Part shown: piece after piece, positions 1 through 9,958 of the stretch | How the letters are laid out: each line of letters opens with the position of its first letter | How positions within the stretch are numbered: position 1 is the first letter of the stretch | Origin: Chaetomium olivaceum | Taxonomy: Eukaryota; Ascomycota; Sordariomycetes; Sordariales; Chaetomiaceae | Length of the DNA: 64,000 nucleotides | Reading direction: 5' to 3' | Assembly: GCA_039881045.1 (NCBI GenBank) | Contig: JAYWVB010000005.1 | Coordinates: 372,001 to 436,000 of the forward strand | Translations under genes and position numbers: made by a program | Notes under the pieces: model-generated | The model's database searches: none | The model's input: only the letters and a program-made list of their open reading frames with translations | What the model was told of the DNA's origin: nothing

Positions 1-413
1 CGAAACTGAGAGCCTTGCGAAGAGATGGGCGCTTCCGTTGGACTGGGAAAGAAATTGGACATGTTCTCTATTTAACATGAAATACATTCCAGACCCGACC
101 CGGGTCACCCGAGAGGCTGAAGTCCAAACGAGTTTACGACCAGGCGTTGACCATGCGGTTGAAGGCAAGAGCGAAAGAGGCGTGGCGCAAGCTGGGCACC
201 ATTCGTCAGAACCTCCGTGGAAAGATTCACAAAGTGAGCAGCATCCGACCTTGTGGATATGACTTGTCAAAATGACCTAACGCGCCAAGCAGCGACGTGG
301 ACGACGCGATGAGTGTCACAATCCGGTTCATTCCCCAACGCTGCTCGAAAACCAAAACAATGTGCGGCCTGTGAACGCAGCCACGTCGCATGTGAACCAA
401 AATCCACCCCTCG

Positions 414-2843
414 ATGCGATTCGCGGGAACGAGATTCAAGTTTGGGGGTGAGGATGGTGTACCGAGAAGCGGGACGCTCAAGACATGTGACGATGGCGGC
501 AATGCACTCCAATTCCAGAGCGACACAGCCAGTCGCGGCAATGTGTCCAGCGAGCCGATGGCTTTTGGGCAACTTGGAGCTCAGTTTGAGAATGAGGTCT
601 CTTTTAATCCACCACCAACCATCGGAGAACTAGATCCAGAGGACGACCCAGAGACAGCAGCCAAAAAGAAGTTAGCCAAGATGGACGATGAACTGCGGAA
701 AAGATCTCTAAAGCCGTTCAAGGGACCACAATTCTACGTCCCAATCGACTCTCTGCACTCTGTCATCAGCTACGACGCAATCCGAACAATTCTTCCAGGC
801 ATTGCCAAGGGCGTTGAGCCACCAGACCTATATGACCATTTGGCACAGGATATTTTCGGCCGCGTCTTGGACTCCGACGCCTCCGAAAAGCCGAAACCAG
901 CAAAGTCTTTTCGCAAGATACTCGCTATTCTGATCTTTATTGGGAAAGCAGAAAGCATTGTCGACTTTGTAGAAGCTGACATCAACGACAACAAGCTCCC
1001 TCTGCAAAAGTTAGGGAACAACCGACTATTCCAACTTGCTTGGCTCGAGAAGGGCCCGCACGAGGAGTGTCCGAGCCAAAAAGGACGGCTGAGGCCCATT
1101 CCGTTGTTTGCGTCATGGGAACGTAGAGACGTTGAGGAATTCGAAACCAACCAGTGGGGTACATTAGCCCCTTTCTTTTCGAGGGGTAAGAAGGAGGACA
1201 GCTGGGTCCACCGCTACGAGCTCTCATGGCAACACCCTCTTCCGTTCGAGATCATCCCGTTTCGTGAGGACAACATCATCACACGGACGGCAAGGGAACG
1301 ACGAGCACTGGCAGCGGAACAAGGACAGGGAGCGGAGCTTCAGGAGATTCGATGATAGGGGGCAACAGCAAACTGTGGAAGGTGAAAATACACCGCGCGC
1401 ACCACGATCTCAAATCTTATACAGTAGGATATTCTGGCTGAAACAGTCATCGTTTCTTCATTGACCCGATTTAGGAATACGCAGAGGACCCGACTCTCGT
1501 GATCAAGCGGCTTTCGGCATCTGACAGGGCGACTTTCAACAATGAGGTTCACATTCTCACGAGACTCAACAAATGTGACGACCCCCATTTGGTCAAACTT
1601 CTTCTCACAATGGAAATCTCTGAATCCCCTGGGCGTGATGAGAGCACCTTCTTCCTCATGTTCCCGTATGCAGATGGAAATCTGAGACAATTTTGGCGGT
1701 GGAATTCCCCCTCTTCCGATCCATCCACCATGACCGCATGTGCCCTTTGGGTTGCGAAGCAGTTTCATGGTTTGGTATGTGCTCTCTGCAAGCTGCATGA
1801 TCTCCACCAGCGGGAAGTCCACAGCCTCAGAGAGGGGGGTAACGACGGGAAGAACCACACGGGCGACTCCCTCTACGGCATTCACGGGGATATCAAACCC
1901 GAAAACCTACTTTGGTATCGGAAATGGATTGGCCCTAGGGCAAGCGAAGACCATTCGAGGAGAGAAGAGTGCGAGGACGTAAAGCCATTTGGTGTCCTCC
2001 AGCTGGCCGATTTCGGCATCAGCAAGCTACATCGTTCCGACACCCGGTCCAGCGTGGACATGAGGAAGTCCACCAAAACCTACGCTCCACCGGAAACTGA
2101 ATGGGGCGTGAATGAATGCTCTCGGTCCTTTGATATCTGGAGCCTAGGCTGTGTATTTCTGGAGTTTATCTGCTGGCTGGTCCAAAGCGCCCCTAACGGC
2201 AACGATCCGGTTGATGTGTTCCACAAGGCACGCTACCTGGATGGCGCAAACGTAAGCCTGGCAGGAACCGGTCAAGACACATTCTATCACTGGCACGCGG
2301 TCAAAGTCAAAGGCGGTTCAAGAACTAAATTCGAGATTAACCCGGCTGTTACAGAGGTAAACCGCAGTACCCATTCTCAGCTATTGTATGGGAACAGATG
2401 GGCTAATAATACTACAGCTTGTCGAGACGCTCAAAACATCCCCAAAGTCATCAGAATTCGTGCATCAGATGCTGGATATTATTCTGTACGAAATGTTGGT
2501 TATTCAAGAGCCAAGGATACCATTTGAAAAACCAACAGTCGAAGAGGAAGCGGCTGCTCCGCAAAGTAAACGCATAAGCTCCTTCGACTTGAAAAACAAA
2601 CTGAGTATCATGGTTTGGAAAGGAAAGGCGGACAATGCCTACTTCGCAAAGCGCCCGGCATCGGCAAACCTTGTCAACAAGGACCCGCAGGCTATTATCA
2701 TTCCTGGATCCCCAACTGAGCTTGCGCAAAGGAGACGATCGATGACTCGGACATTCCCACCTGCTAGAAGTAAAGGAGAGGGTCATGGGCATGATCAACA
2801 AGCTCGTGCCTCGACTATTCACGAATTACCGAGCCCGTATTGA
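414..2843 (+). CDS. Ser/Thr protein kinase-like gene with one frame break
   Basis: Exons read as about 414-1350, then 1475-2356 and 2418-2843. Both introns have GT..AG ends (1424-1474, phase 0; 2357-2417) and joining across them gives continuous kinase sequence. Visible kinase parts are a glycine-loop-like stretch GGNSKLWKVKIH near 1358-1393, the ATP-binding Lys in LVIKRL, the catalytic loop HGDIKPENLLW near 1880-1915, the DFG region LADFGISKLH near 2005, and YAPPE near 2080. The N-terminal about 250 residues resemble the helical leader of fungal HET-associated kinases, which ends in LPF before the kinase domain. The first exon runs in frame 3 and stops at 1353-1355, whereas the glycine-loop segment is in frame 2. 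An indel or an unrecognised splice near 1320-1355 is therefore required. The kinase fold call is firm; an intact product is not shown. The ATG at 414 is the first in-frame one; 1-413 shows nothing else. Confidence 0.75.
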
Positions 2844-3163
2844 AAGAAAAAGGATTACCACTTCGACATATCCCGGGGAGGCACAAACTTCGAAGAAACC
2901 GGATTGTCACCGCGTGCCATTGCCTGGGCCCACATAGTGGCCTCCGCCGGGCACCTGGTAATGAGCGTACACAGCGGGATCTTCACCGAGCTCCTTGAGC
3001 TGGTCCTAGATAAACGAGACTTGTGTGAACGTTGATACCCTTTTCCTCGGGTCAGGCCGTTGGTGCACGAACCTTTGTCAACTTCGTGACAGCGTAAAGG
3101 ATGTATCGATCGTTTGACATCTGCGAGATGGTCAGAATGCCACACAGTGGAATAAGCACTGAG
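2844..3163. other. stretch without a confirmed gene
   Basis: An open reading stretch on the plus strand, about 2860-3034, encodes DISRGGTNFEETGLSPRAIA and continues to a stop after DLCER. It looks protein-like, so it could be a decayed exon or the relic of a neighbouring gene. It has no ATG and no clear splice partner. I see nothing else here. Confidence 0.3.
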
Positions 3164-3600
3164 CTAATAGTTGCTCGTAATCGATAGGCGTACCACAAGC
3201 TTGAAGTTTTTGTCATCCCCGTAGATGTTCCTGAGACGGTCCATCAGGTCCTCTGTGTCCAGATAGGAGCACCGCAGAGGGAGGGCGGGTTGTTTCTCCA
3301 ACTTTTGTGTCCGAGCCATCACATTGGAGTCAATCACACAGAAAATGAGAAGAGGCCTCAGCTTGAAGAAAGCCTGAAACTTGATGGCGGTGGCGATGCT
3401 AGTTCAGACAAGGATGTCTAGACAGACGCAGGGCGAGGCCCGTTCGTCCTAAAACAGCTGCTATTTACACCGGTCCACAGATCACTCTGTCCGGGAGTTT
3501 GCAGAGCCTCAAAGACCTCAGACACGGGAGCGATCACCGCATTTCCCGATAAGAATCGTGCTCTTTGAGCTTCAAATCCCGAGAAGTTGCATTGCCCCAA
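3164..3600 (-). CDS. small unknown protein, two exons, 5' end unresolved
   Basis: Exon 3600-3469 and exon 3373-3164 join in frame across a 95-bp GT..AG intron (3468-3374). The result is about 113 codons of ordinary-looking globular protein (for example FKLRPLLIFCVIDSN and DLMDRLRNIYGDD). Both exons are open only in this frame, and the splice removes every stop between them, which supports a real gene. No ATG occurs upstream before a stop, and the first possible initiator is TTG at 3600, so the first exon is probably missing or lies further upstream. I do not recognise the family. There is no signal peptide or membrane segment. The neighbours are a kinase upstream and the convergent/divergent CorA-like gene on the other strand. 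Confidence 0.4.
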
Positions 3601-3914
3601 TGTTGCACATTACTGGCGACTGGACGCCACATGGCAACCGCGGCAACCGCCCATCAAAGTTATTGGAGGGTGATATGCAAGTAGTGCCAGCAATCATACC
3701 TCTAGGGCATGCTTGGCACCGTAAGGGGGGGCAGGTGGCTGCTTCATCCTGCACGTGGCGGTCTGCCGGAGGCATCCCACATCACAGCCTTGTCTCTGGG
3801 CACCCAACAGTATAGAGACGAAGAGAATCACCACCTGATGTCTGGTAACGCAACACTTCGCTCCATTCTCCATCTCAGCAAGTGCCTGATATCCCCTATT
3901 CCACGAAGCAGACA
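3601..3914. other. intergenic stretch
   Basis: This lies between the small reverse-strand gene and the first ATG (3915) of the CorA-like gene. It probably holds the promoter of the latter. I see no clear TATA element and no other coding signal. Confidence 0.3.
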
Positions 3915-4539
3915 ATGGATACTACTTGGAAGACGGCGACATGGAGCTGGGGCGGCGACAGCAAAGACCTGGCGAGACCACCCCTCTTTCGTTACCACGC
4001 CGGCCGGCCTGCATATGCGGTGCAATTATCTCGGCAGAAGGGGGGCGCCACGCCGCTATTCAGTAAGGACGTACATTCTTGTTCGATCAAAGATGAGAAG
4101 GATTGGAACGCCTGGCTTGACAAGGTAGGTACCTATCTATGGAAACGTTTAATTGACCTGTAACGCTTGTTGATGGTTAATAGGTCCCACGGCCGGATTC
4201 AACTACAGTTGAAGCCTCCCTCAGCCTAGTGTAAGCCAATGAAACCTCTCACTTTATGAAGATTTAAGGAATGGCGACTTTACCGTTGAACTGGGTGTGA
4301 AGCTGACAATCCTCCTGCCAGCATCTGCCCTCGTTACCCCGACACAGAACACAACGGAGGGAGAATCCGAAACCCAGCAATTCTTAGACGTATCCCATTT
4401 CCCAACGAAACCATCTTCAGGCGGTTGGTTGAGACTTTCCACATACACCAAGCCACATCGACCATCATCAATCGCGGATGGCCTATCATCCTCCGGAGCG
4501 AAGATCACTCCGGCCCGGAGCAAAAGATCTGTGAGAAAC

Positions 4540-4690
4540 TATGAAAGACACAGGCACGAAAAGATCTGTAGATCACAATGTCTGTATCTTCTACTGAAAA
4601 CTGGTCTGACAAACTAAGAGAGGGAATCGGTGGCCCTGCGTGCGCAGTCTGGAAAAGGTGGGCCCGGAACCCCGGCCCGGGACCGCAACA
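4540..4690 (-). repeat. 3' LTR of the copia element
   Basis: A direct repeat of 9808-9958. A polypurine tract (read on the minus strand as AGGGGGGG, positions 4691-4698) lies directly inside it, as expected for plus-strand priming. It is flanked outside by GAAAC (4535-4539). Confidence 0.95.
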
Positions 4691-4773
4691 CCCCCCCTAG
4701 ACTGGCGTCTACGCCTCAAACTGAAGCCATCGCCATCTCCTGTTATCTAGTACATTGATATTTCCGTGGTGGT

Positions 4774-6198
4774 TTAATTCGCCCACGGAATTGCCTTCGC
4801 CTTCATACCCATCATACCCATAAACGCCACGTGTTTCTCCTTCAACAGCGGCTTCGTCAAGCCGTCGGCTGGCATCTGTGTGCCCGCCACGTGGATCACG
4901 TTGAATTCCCCCTTTTCAACCTTCTCAATTATCCATTTGTAGCGGATGTCGATTGTTCGGGTTCGTGCCTTATTCTCTGGGTTGAGCACTGTTTGATAGG
5001 CATTATTGCTGTCGGTAAAAATGACCAACGGGGCCTTCTGTGGCGCGCCGCAGTCCTTCAGGATCTGGGACACCCACATCGTGGATAGTGCCGTTGGCGT
5101 CAAGTTGGTAAATTCAGCTTCCGTGGAACTCAGTGCCACGAAGGTCTGCTTCTTCGACTTCCAGAGCACTGGTGCCCCGGCGACGAACACTGCGTGGCCG
5201 CCTGTCGAATGTCGTGATGGTAGGCGGTCAGCTAGCGATGCATCTGCAAACGCCATAAGCTTCATGTCGCTCTGGCTGATGCCTTCGCCTCCGAACTCAA
5301 TTCCTTGTGTGGCTGTGCCGCTGAGATAGCGAAGCACATGCTTGAGTAGGTCCAGGTGGCTTTGCGATGGCCCTGCGTTGGCCTCGGCTAGCCTGGATGC
5401 CGTGTAGGTAATGTCGGGCCTCGTGCCCGTTGAGAGCCAGTTCAATGACCCTGTATCCTTGATGTATTGTTTCTGTCGGTTCATGACAGATTCCCACGTG
5501 GTGGGCAGTTCCATTTTGCTTGGCCACGGGGTCTGTGCCGGGTTGCAACCGGTCATGTCTTTCTTCGCCAGGAGTGCACGAATGTAGCTTTCCTGCGACA
5601 CGAAGATCTTCCTTTGCGCGCGATCGCGGATGACGTCGAAACCCAGGAAGCGTTTCACTGGGCCTAGTTCTTTCAGCTCGAACTGTTTGGCGATCTCGTC
5701 CCGGACGTTGTTGATCACAAGGATAGTTGGTGCCGCAATCAAGAGGTCGTCGACGTAAAGTAGAAGCAGGATGTTGTAACGCTTGTGTCTAAACAGACAT
5801 GCGTCCGAATCCAGCGACTCGAAGCCTCTCTCTTTCAGTAGCGGTTTGACCGTGTTGTACCAGTATTGTGGGCTCTTGCGCAGGCCGTAGAGGGCCTTCC
5901 TCAGCCTACAGACCATGTCTTCTGGTATGTCCATTCCGACTGGCGGTTCAACAAAATAGTCGATGCCGGCGGGGATAATCGCGTTCAGGAATGCCGTAAC
6001 GAAATCGAATTGCATGCATTCCAAGTCCTGTGCAGCCACGAGGGCGAAGAACGTGCGGACTGAAACACTGTTGACGACTGCGGCGTAAACTTCTTGACTG
6101 TTCCACGAATCTTTGTCGAAGTTACCACATACGACCCATCTGGCGCGTGGCGTCGTGATGCCGGTGGCGGGATCTGTTTTCTCGTCGTACACCCACAC
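4774..6198 (-). CDS. copia pol, reverse transcriptase and RNase H part
   Basis: This 474-codon segment carries the copia-type reverse transcriptase: the YVDDLLIA catalytic box near 5745, with FVTAFLNA and YGLRKSPQYW upstream. An RNase H domain follows (FADASLAD, SSTEAEF, FTDSNNA) and ends in the typical C-terminal tail with DIRYKWIIEKVEKG. It continues the integrase ORF but in a different frame. At about 6195 the upstream frame reads ILPSKCGC while this frame reads WVYDEKTDPATG. A two-base TG duplication would explain the break. In a functional copy this would be one polyprotein with the upstream segment. Confidence 0.9.
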   Translation of the reverse strand: MWVYDEKTDPATGITTPRARWVVCGNFDKDSWNSQEVYAAVVNSVSVRTFFALVAAQDLECMQFDFVTAFLNAIIPAGIDYFVEPPVGMDIPEDMVCRLRKALYGLRKSPQYWYNTVKPLLKERGFESLDSDACLFRHKRYNILLLLYVDDLLIAAPTILVINNVRDEIAKQFELKELGPVKRFLGFDVIRDRAQRKIFVSQESYIRALLAKKDMTGCNPAQTPWPSKMELPTTWESVMNRQKQYIKDTGSLNWLSTGTRPDITYTASRLAEANAGPSQSHLDLLKHVLRYLSGTATQGIEFGGEGISQSDMKLMAFADASLADRLPSRHSTGGHAVFVAGAPVLWKSKKQTFVALSSTEAEFTNLTPTALSTMWVSQILKDCGAPQKAPLVIFTDSNNAYQTVLNPENKARTRTIDIRYKWIIEKVEKGEFNVIHVAGTQMPADGLTKPLLKEKHVAFMGMMGMKAKAIPWAN

Positions 6199-8390
6199 TT
6201 ACTGGGTAAGATCGTCATCCCACGCCGCTTCGGAACCAGCTCGAAGACATTCTTGTCATTGAGGCTGTCAAGTTGTCGTTGCAATGCCTTGAACCAGTAG
6301 CTGTTATAATTGTTGAGACGACTCGCTTGGCGGTAATTCTTGGGAATTTCCCGTTGTTGGTGCCTCGCAATGTCGTGTTCGGCCTTCATGCTTGATAGCG
6401 ACATGCCGATTTCGGGTTTCTTTGGTTCCTCAATCGCCAAATGCGCCGAGTAAAAGGACTGTCCCGGCAGTTTGCCTTTGTTCAGTTTATCGTAATAGCC
6501 TTCCTCTGAGCCGGTGCCGTACTTTGCCTTCTGGCGCCGCGGGCGGGACGACGACGACGTTGCCATTGTTGTTGTTAAATCAGTCGCCTGTTGTATGGGG
6601 TCGGATGGAACCTCTTCCACCAGATTACCAATTCCTGGCGTCAAGTCGGTAACCGGCACTGGCAGATCTTGTTCAATCTCGGCCCAGTCTGAGCCTTTAT
6701 CTGTGACATTCAGATCGCGCTCTGGCGTCGGCTCGGGTGTCGGTAATCGTTGAACTTGAGTAGTGGTTTTCTGGACGACGGTTTCTTGTTGAGCCTCTTC
6801 AACCTGTTGAACTTTCTGTTCGGTTTGTTGGGCTGCGTTTTCCGTCGCTGGCGGCCCCCCCCCCTGAGGACCGATTGGCGTCGTTGTGTTATCCGGATGG
6901 GTCACTGTAAGCCACTGCTCCTTGTTGACAATCGCATCTTCTTCCTCAGAGGTGGTGTCTGTAAAGACTGCTTCGTATTCGACATTCTTGTAGACATCGT
7001 CGTCGGGAACGTAGTCGGGGCCTTCGTTGAACTTGACCGCATTCGCGCGCACAATCTTCCCGGTAACTGGGTTCCAGATCCAGTATATCTTTCCGTGGAG
7101 GTCAGCGTAGCCGATCAGGCGGCCCTTCTCTGCACGCGCAGCGAACTTGTCGGATTGAACACGATGTGCCGGCTTAATGTAGTAATACGCCTCGCAAAAG
7201 TAGGTGCGGAAGTGCTTGATATGTGGCGTCCATGCCGACTTTGGCATCTTGACACCCTCTGCAAAAGGTTCTTGTGGCGCTCTGTTGCCTGCGTTTGCAC
7301 TTGTGGGCAGTACGTTCTTGACTTGAACGACGGTTTCCATCACGAAGGTCCAAAGGTCGTCTGGAATGTTGTACGCAAGCATCGTAGCGCGGGTCTTTTC
7401 CATAACCTCCTTTGCCGCACGTTCAACTTTGCCGTTCATCCACGTGTGGGCTGGGGTCTGGAAGATGACGATGCCTTTTGACCTTGCCCACTTCTTGAGT
7501 TTGTCGTCAACGAACTGAATGGGGGATTGGCCGAATTCCGTGCCTCCATCGATACCGATTATCTTCACCCAGCGTTGTGTCTGAGTGTGCATCATTGTCA
7601 TCCAGTCGACGATGAGGTCGAAGATCTGATCCTTTGTGCTAGCGTACTTGACCCAGTGGAAACTGGTGGCCACGTCGACGATGTGGATACTGTACTGGTA
7701 TCCCAATCTGGCTGGCTTGCCGTGGCTGATTGTGTCGATCCGAATGAAGTCGAGTGGGTTGTCGCTTTGAATAGGGGCTGATTTGCCCAGTTCGTCGGTC
7801 GCTTTGCCTTTGACGCATCCTTCGCAAAAGTGGTCTTGTTTGCCAGTTAGTTCAATGCCTGCGCGTCGGCACGCTTCTTCAACAACTGTTTTGCTGGCGT
7901 GCATCAGCCTTCGATGCATCTTGCGGTATGGGACCGACATCATCGCGGGTTCCGCATACTTCGGGTTGTTCGAGTTCGGGATCGCATTCTTGATTGCTAG
8001 TATACCTCGGAAGTTGTAGAGTTCCATCAGGAGTTGACCTGTTTCTTTGTGGCGGAGTGTATCAGCTTCCTGGTCCCAGCGAACGCCAATGTCCCTCAAC
8101 TGTTGGCCTGATAGTAAGTTGCATGGAGTGGACGGTTGGTAAACTGCGTCGTCGATTTCAATCGTCGCAGTCTGGCCAGTGGGTAGTTCAACCACAAAGC
8201 TGACCATACCGCCGTTCCAGGTCTCCGTGAGTTCGCCAGTTGATGAGATGGCTTTCGATGATTCTGACAGGGTTTCCAAATTCTTGAACCACTTCCTGTC
8301 GTTAAACGTCGTCGTTGCGCACCCGGTGTCGTAAATCAGCACATCTCTGAGTGCATTCGACGTGCCTGCTGCCTTCAAGGCCTGTTGGAC
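6190..8390 (-). CDS. copia pol, protease and integrase part
   Basis: The segment begins just past the gag stop, in the -1 frame relative to gag, so it is probably expressed by frameshifting. Near its start is the aspartic protease motif YDTGCAT (about 8330). The integrase zinc-binding region follows (H..H..C..C; HRRLMHASK ... HFCEGCVKGK, about 7915-7800), then the catalytic core with IDTISHGKPARLG, IIGIDGGTEFG and ERAAKEVMEKTR. A Pro/Gln/Thr-rich linker leads to the reverse transcriptase start. The frame is lost at about 6195 by an apparent two-base insertion. Confidence 0.9.
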
Positions 8391-8398
8391 TTCAACGC

Positions 8399-9511
8399 TT
8401 ACTTGCGTTGGGGGCCTTTCCGAAAATGCGGCCGCATGGCCATCATGTTCATGTCTGGGTGGTTGCTCGTGAATAGGAGGTTCGTCGGGCGGACCTGGTT
8501 AGCCACACCCGACTGTTGGTGCAGAGGGCCTGTCGACGACGATGCTGATGTCCTCGCATTCATCGCCTCCTCCTTGTTGGCCCAGTTGTCAGGGGCCTGA
8601 TCGGGGTGGCACCACCAACATGTTTTTCCTTTCGGAAGGTGTTTGTTGCATCCATCGCAATGGGTCCAGGTCGCATCGATCTTAGTGTCGCACTTCGCGC
8701 ACTTTGACTTGTTCCTTTTATTCTTCGACTTTTCCGACTTCTCTGTGTCGTTGTCTTTGTTGTCGGATCTGCCTTCGCCGAACTTGACTGTGCTCATTGC
8801 GGGTTGAATCGCCTCTGTGGATGCCACTTCGCTGTACTCAATCATCAATTCGCCCCAGGTGAGCTTGTCGTTGCGATAGTTGGTCATGGACCTGTTGTAA
8901 AGGTCGGGGTAGGCGTTTTCGATCGCCTGGATTGCGCACAGGGTGGCCGCGGACTCCTCCATCTTGAATTGGGATTCGTTGAGCCGCTGGTACAGGTAGT
9001 TCAACCTGTTCTGGAAGGTCGCGAATTTGTCGTAGCTCTCACGCCTGATGCTGAACATCTCGCTTGCCAGGTTGTATGTCGCCTTCGCCGTCAACTTGTC
9101 GAAGTGTTGCGCAAGGTGGTCGTAGGTCGACTTGGGATCTTGGTCGGTCACTTTCCAACCCTGCCCCTTCAGAGCCGTCCAGACCTTGATGTCCGTAACC
9201 GTACTCTGAATGAAGTTGTCCACATCAATGCGGTCATACTTCCATTGTTGTTTCTCCTCAGCATCCACCGGCTCTGGAACGCCAGTGAGAACGTGGGCCT
9301 CGAGGCCAGCCGTCTTGAGCGAAATCAAGAGTTTGTCACGCCAAGTAAGGAAGTCCTCCTTCTTCCCGAGATTCGGAACCTTCTCAAACTCAGTCTTGAG
9401 CCTCTTTTCCCGCTTGGACTTCTTCTGCTTGTCCTCGTAATAGGCTTTGTGCATCTCCATCATTTGCGCCATCAAGGTCTTCATTTGGTCGATATCGTTG
9501 GATTCGGCCAT
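8399..9511 (-). CDS. copia gag
   Basis: This intact 370-codon ORF starts at ATG 9511 and forms the first gene inside the 5' LTR. It has a charged N-terminal helix, a long helical capsid-like body (UBN2-like), and near the C-terminus a Cys/His cluster CAKCDTKIDATWTHCDGC followed by CWWCHPD. The cluster differs from the usual CCHC knuckle (C-x2-C-x8-H-C-x2-C spacing), so nucleic-acid binding is likely but the fold is not the standard one. Gag ends CGC AAG TAA, and pol is open across this stop in the -1 frame. Confidence 0.85.
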   Translation of the reverse strand: MAESNDIDQMKTLMAQMMEMHKAYYEDKQKKSKREKRLKTEFEKVPNLGKKEDFLTWRDKLLISLKTAGLEAHVLTGVPEPVDAEEKQQWKYDRIDVDNFIQSTVTDIKVWTALKGQGWKVTDQDPKSTYDHLAQHFDKLTAKATYNLASEMFSIRRESYDKFATFQNRLNYLYQRLNESQFKMEESAATLCAIQAIENAYPDLYNRSMTNYRNDKLTWGELMIEYSEVASTEAIQPAMSTVKFGEGRSDNKDNDTEKSEKSKNKRNKSKCAKCDTKIDATWTHCDGCNKHLPKGKTCWWCHPDQAPDNWANKEEAMNARTSASSSTGPLHQQSGVANQVRPTNLLFTSNHPDMNMMAMRPHFRKGPQRK

Positions 9512-9795
9512 CTTTGCGGTGTCGATGTGGGATGTTGATGTTGAGGTTGTTGAAAAGAAAATAGAGTGCTGATTGACTTCAATCGGCGTACTGGGTGCTA
9601 GGCAACTTGTCGCAAAGTTTCAAATCCTTCCTGACTGTTGGAATCGCTCAATTGACTTCAATCGAGGTTCGTTCAGTTCGTTGGTAAGAAAGATGCGGTC
9701 GCGAATGCAGGTGGTTTACCGGGTCCTTGTGCGATTAACTTCGCTGCAGGTTTTTCCCGGGAGATCCAGTAGAAATAGAAAATGGAAGCTAAAGA

Positions 9796-9807
9796 GGGCT
9801 CACAACC
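9796..9807 (-). other. primer binding site, initiator tRNA anticodon-arm type
   Basis: Directly inside the 5' LTR, the plus strand reads GGGCTCACAACC. The anticodon arm of eukaryotic initiator methionine tRNA reads GGGCUCAUAACC, so 11 of 12 positions match. Drosophila copia is known to prime from an internally cleaved half of this tRNA. The match and its location immediately next to the LTR suggest the same mechanism here. Confidence 0.7.
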
Positions 9808-9958
9808 TATGAAAGACACAGGCACGAAAAGATCTGTAGATCACAATGTCTGTATCTTCTACTGAAAACTGGTCTGACAAACTAAGAGAGGGAATCGGTG
9901 GCCCTGCGTGCGCAGTCTGGAAAAGGTGGGCCCGGAACCCCGGCCCGGGACCGCAACA
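9808..9958 (-). repeat. 5' LTR of the copia element
   Basis: A direct repeat of 4540-4690, and the promoter-bearing LTR given the minus-strand orientation. It is flanked outside by the target duplication GAAAC (9959-9963). Confidence 0.95.

Larger units (their letters stand above)
4540..9958 (-). mobile_element. Ty1/copia LTR retrotransposon
   Basis: This 5.4-kb element lies on the minus strand. It has 151-bp LTRs at 4540-4690 and 9808-9958 that look identical by eye. The 5-bp target duplication GAAAC is seen at 4535-4539 and 9959-9963. In element orientation the LTR begins TGTTGCGG. The internal order is gag, protease, integrase, reverse transcriptase, RNase H, and the integrase-before-RT order defines copia. 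Near-identical LTRs point to a recent insertion. One internal frame break near 6195 means this copy may not be autonomous. It interrupts the CorA-like gene. Confidence 0.95.

Noticed and set aside
313..633. ORF with a CAACERSHVAC motif resembling a zinc cluster
   Set aside because: Only three spaced Cys, overlaps the kinase first exon in another frame, and the spacing does not fit a Zn2Cys6 cluster.
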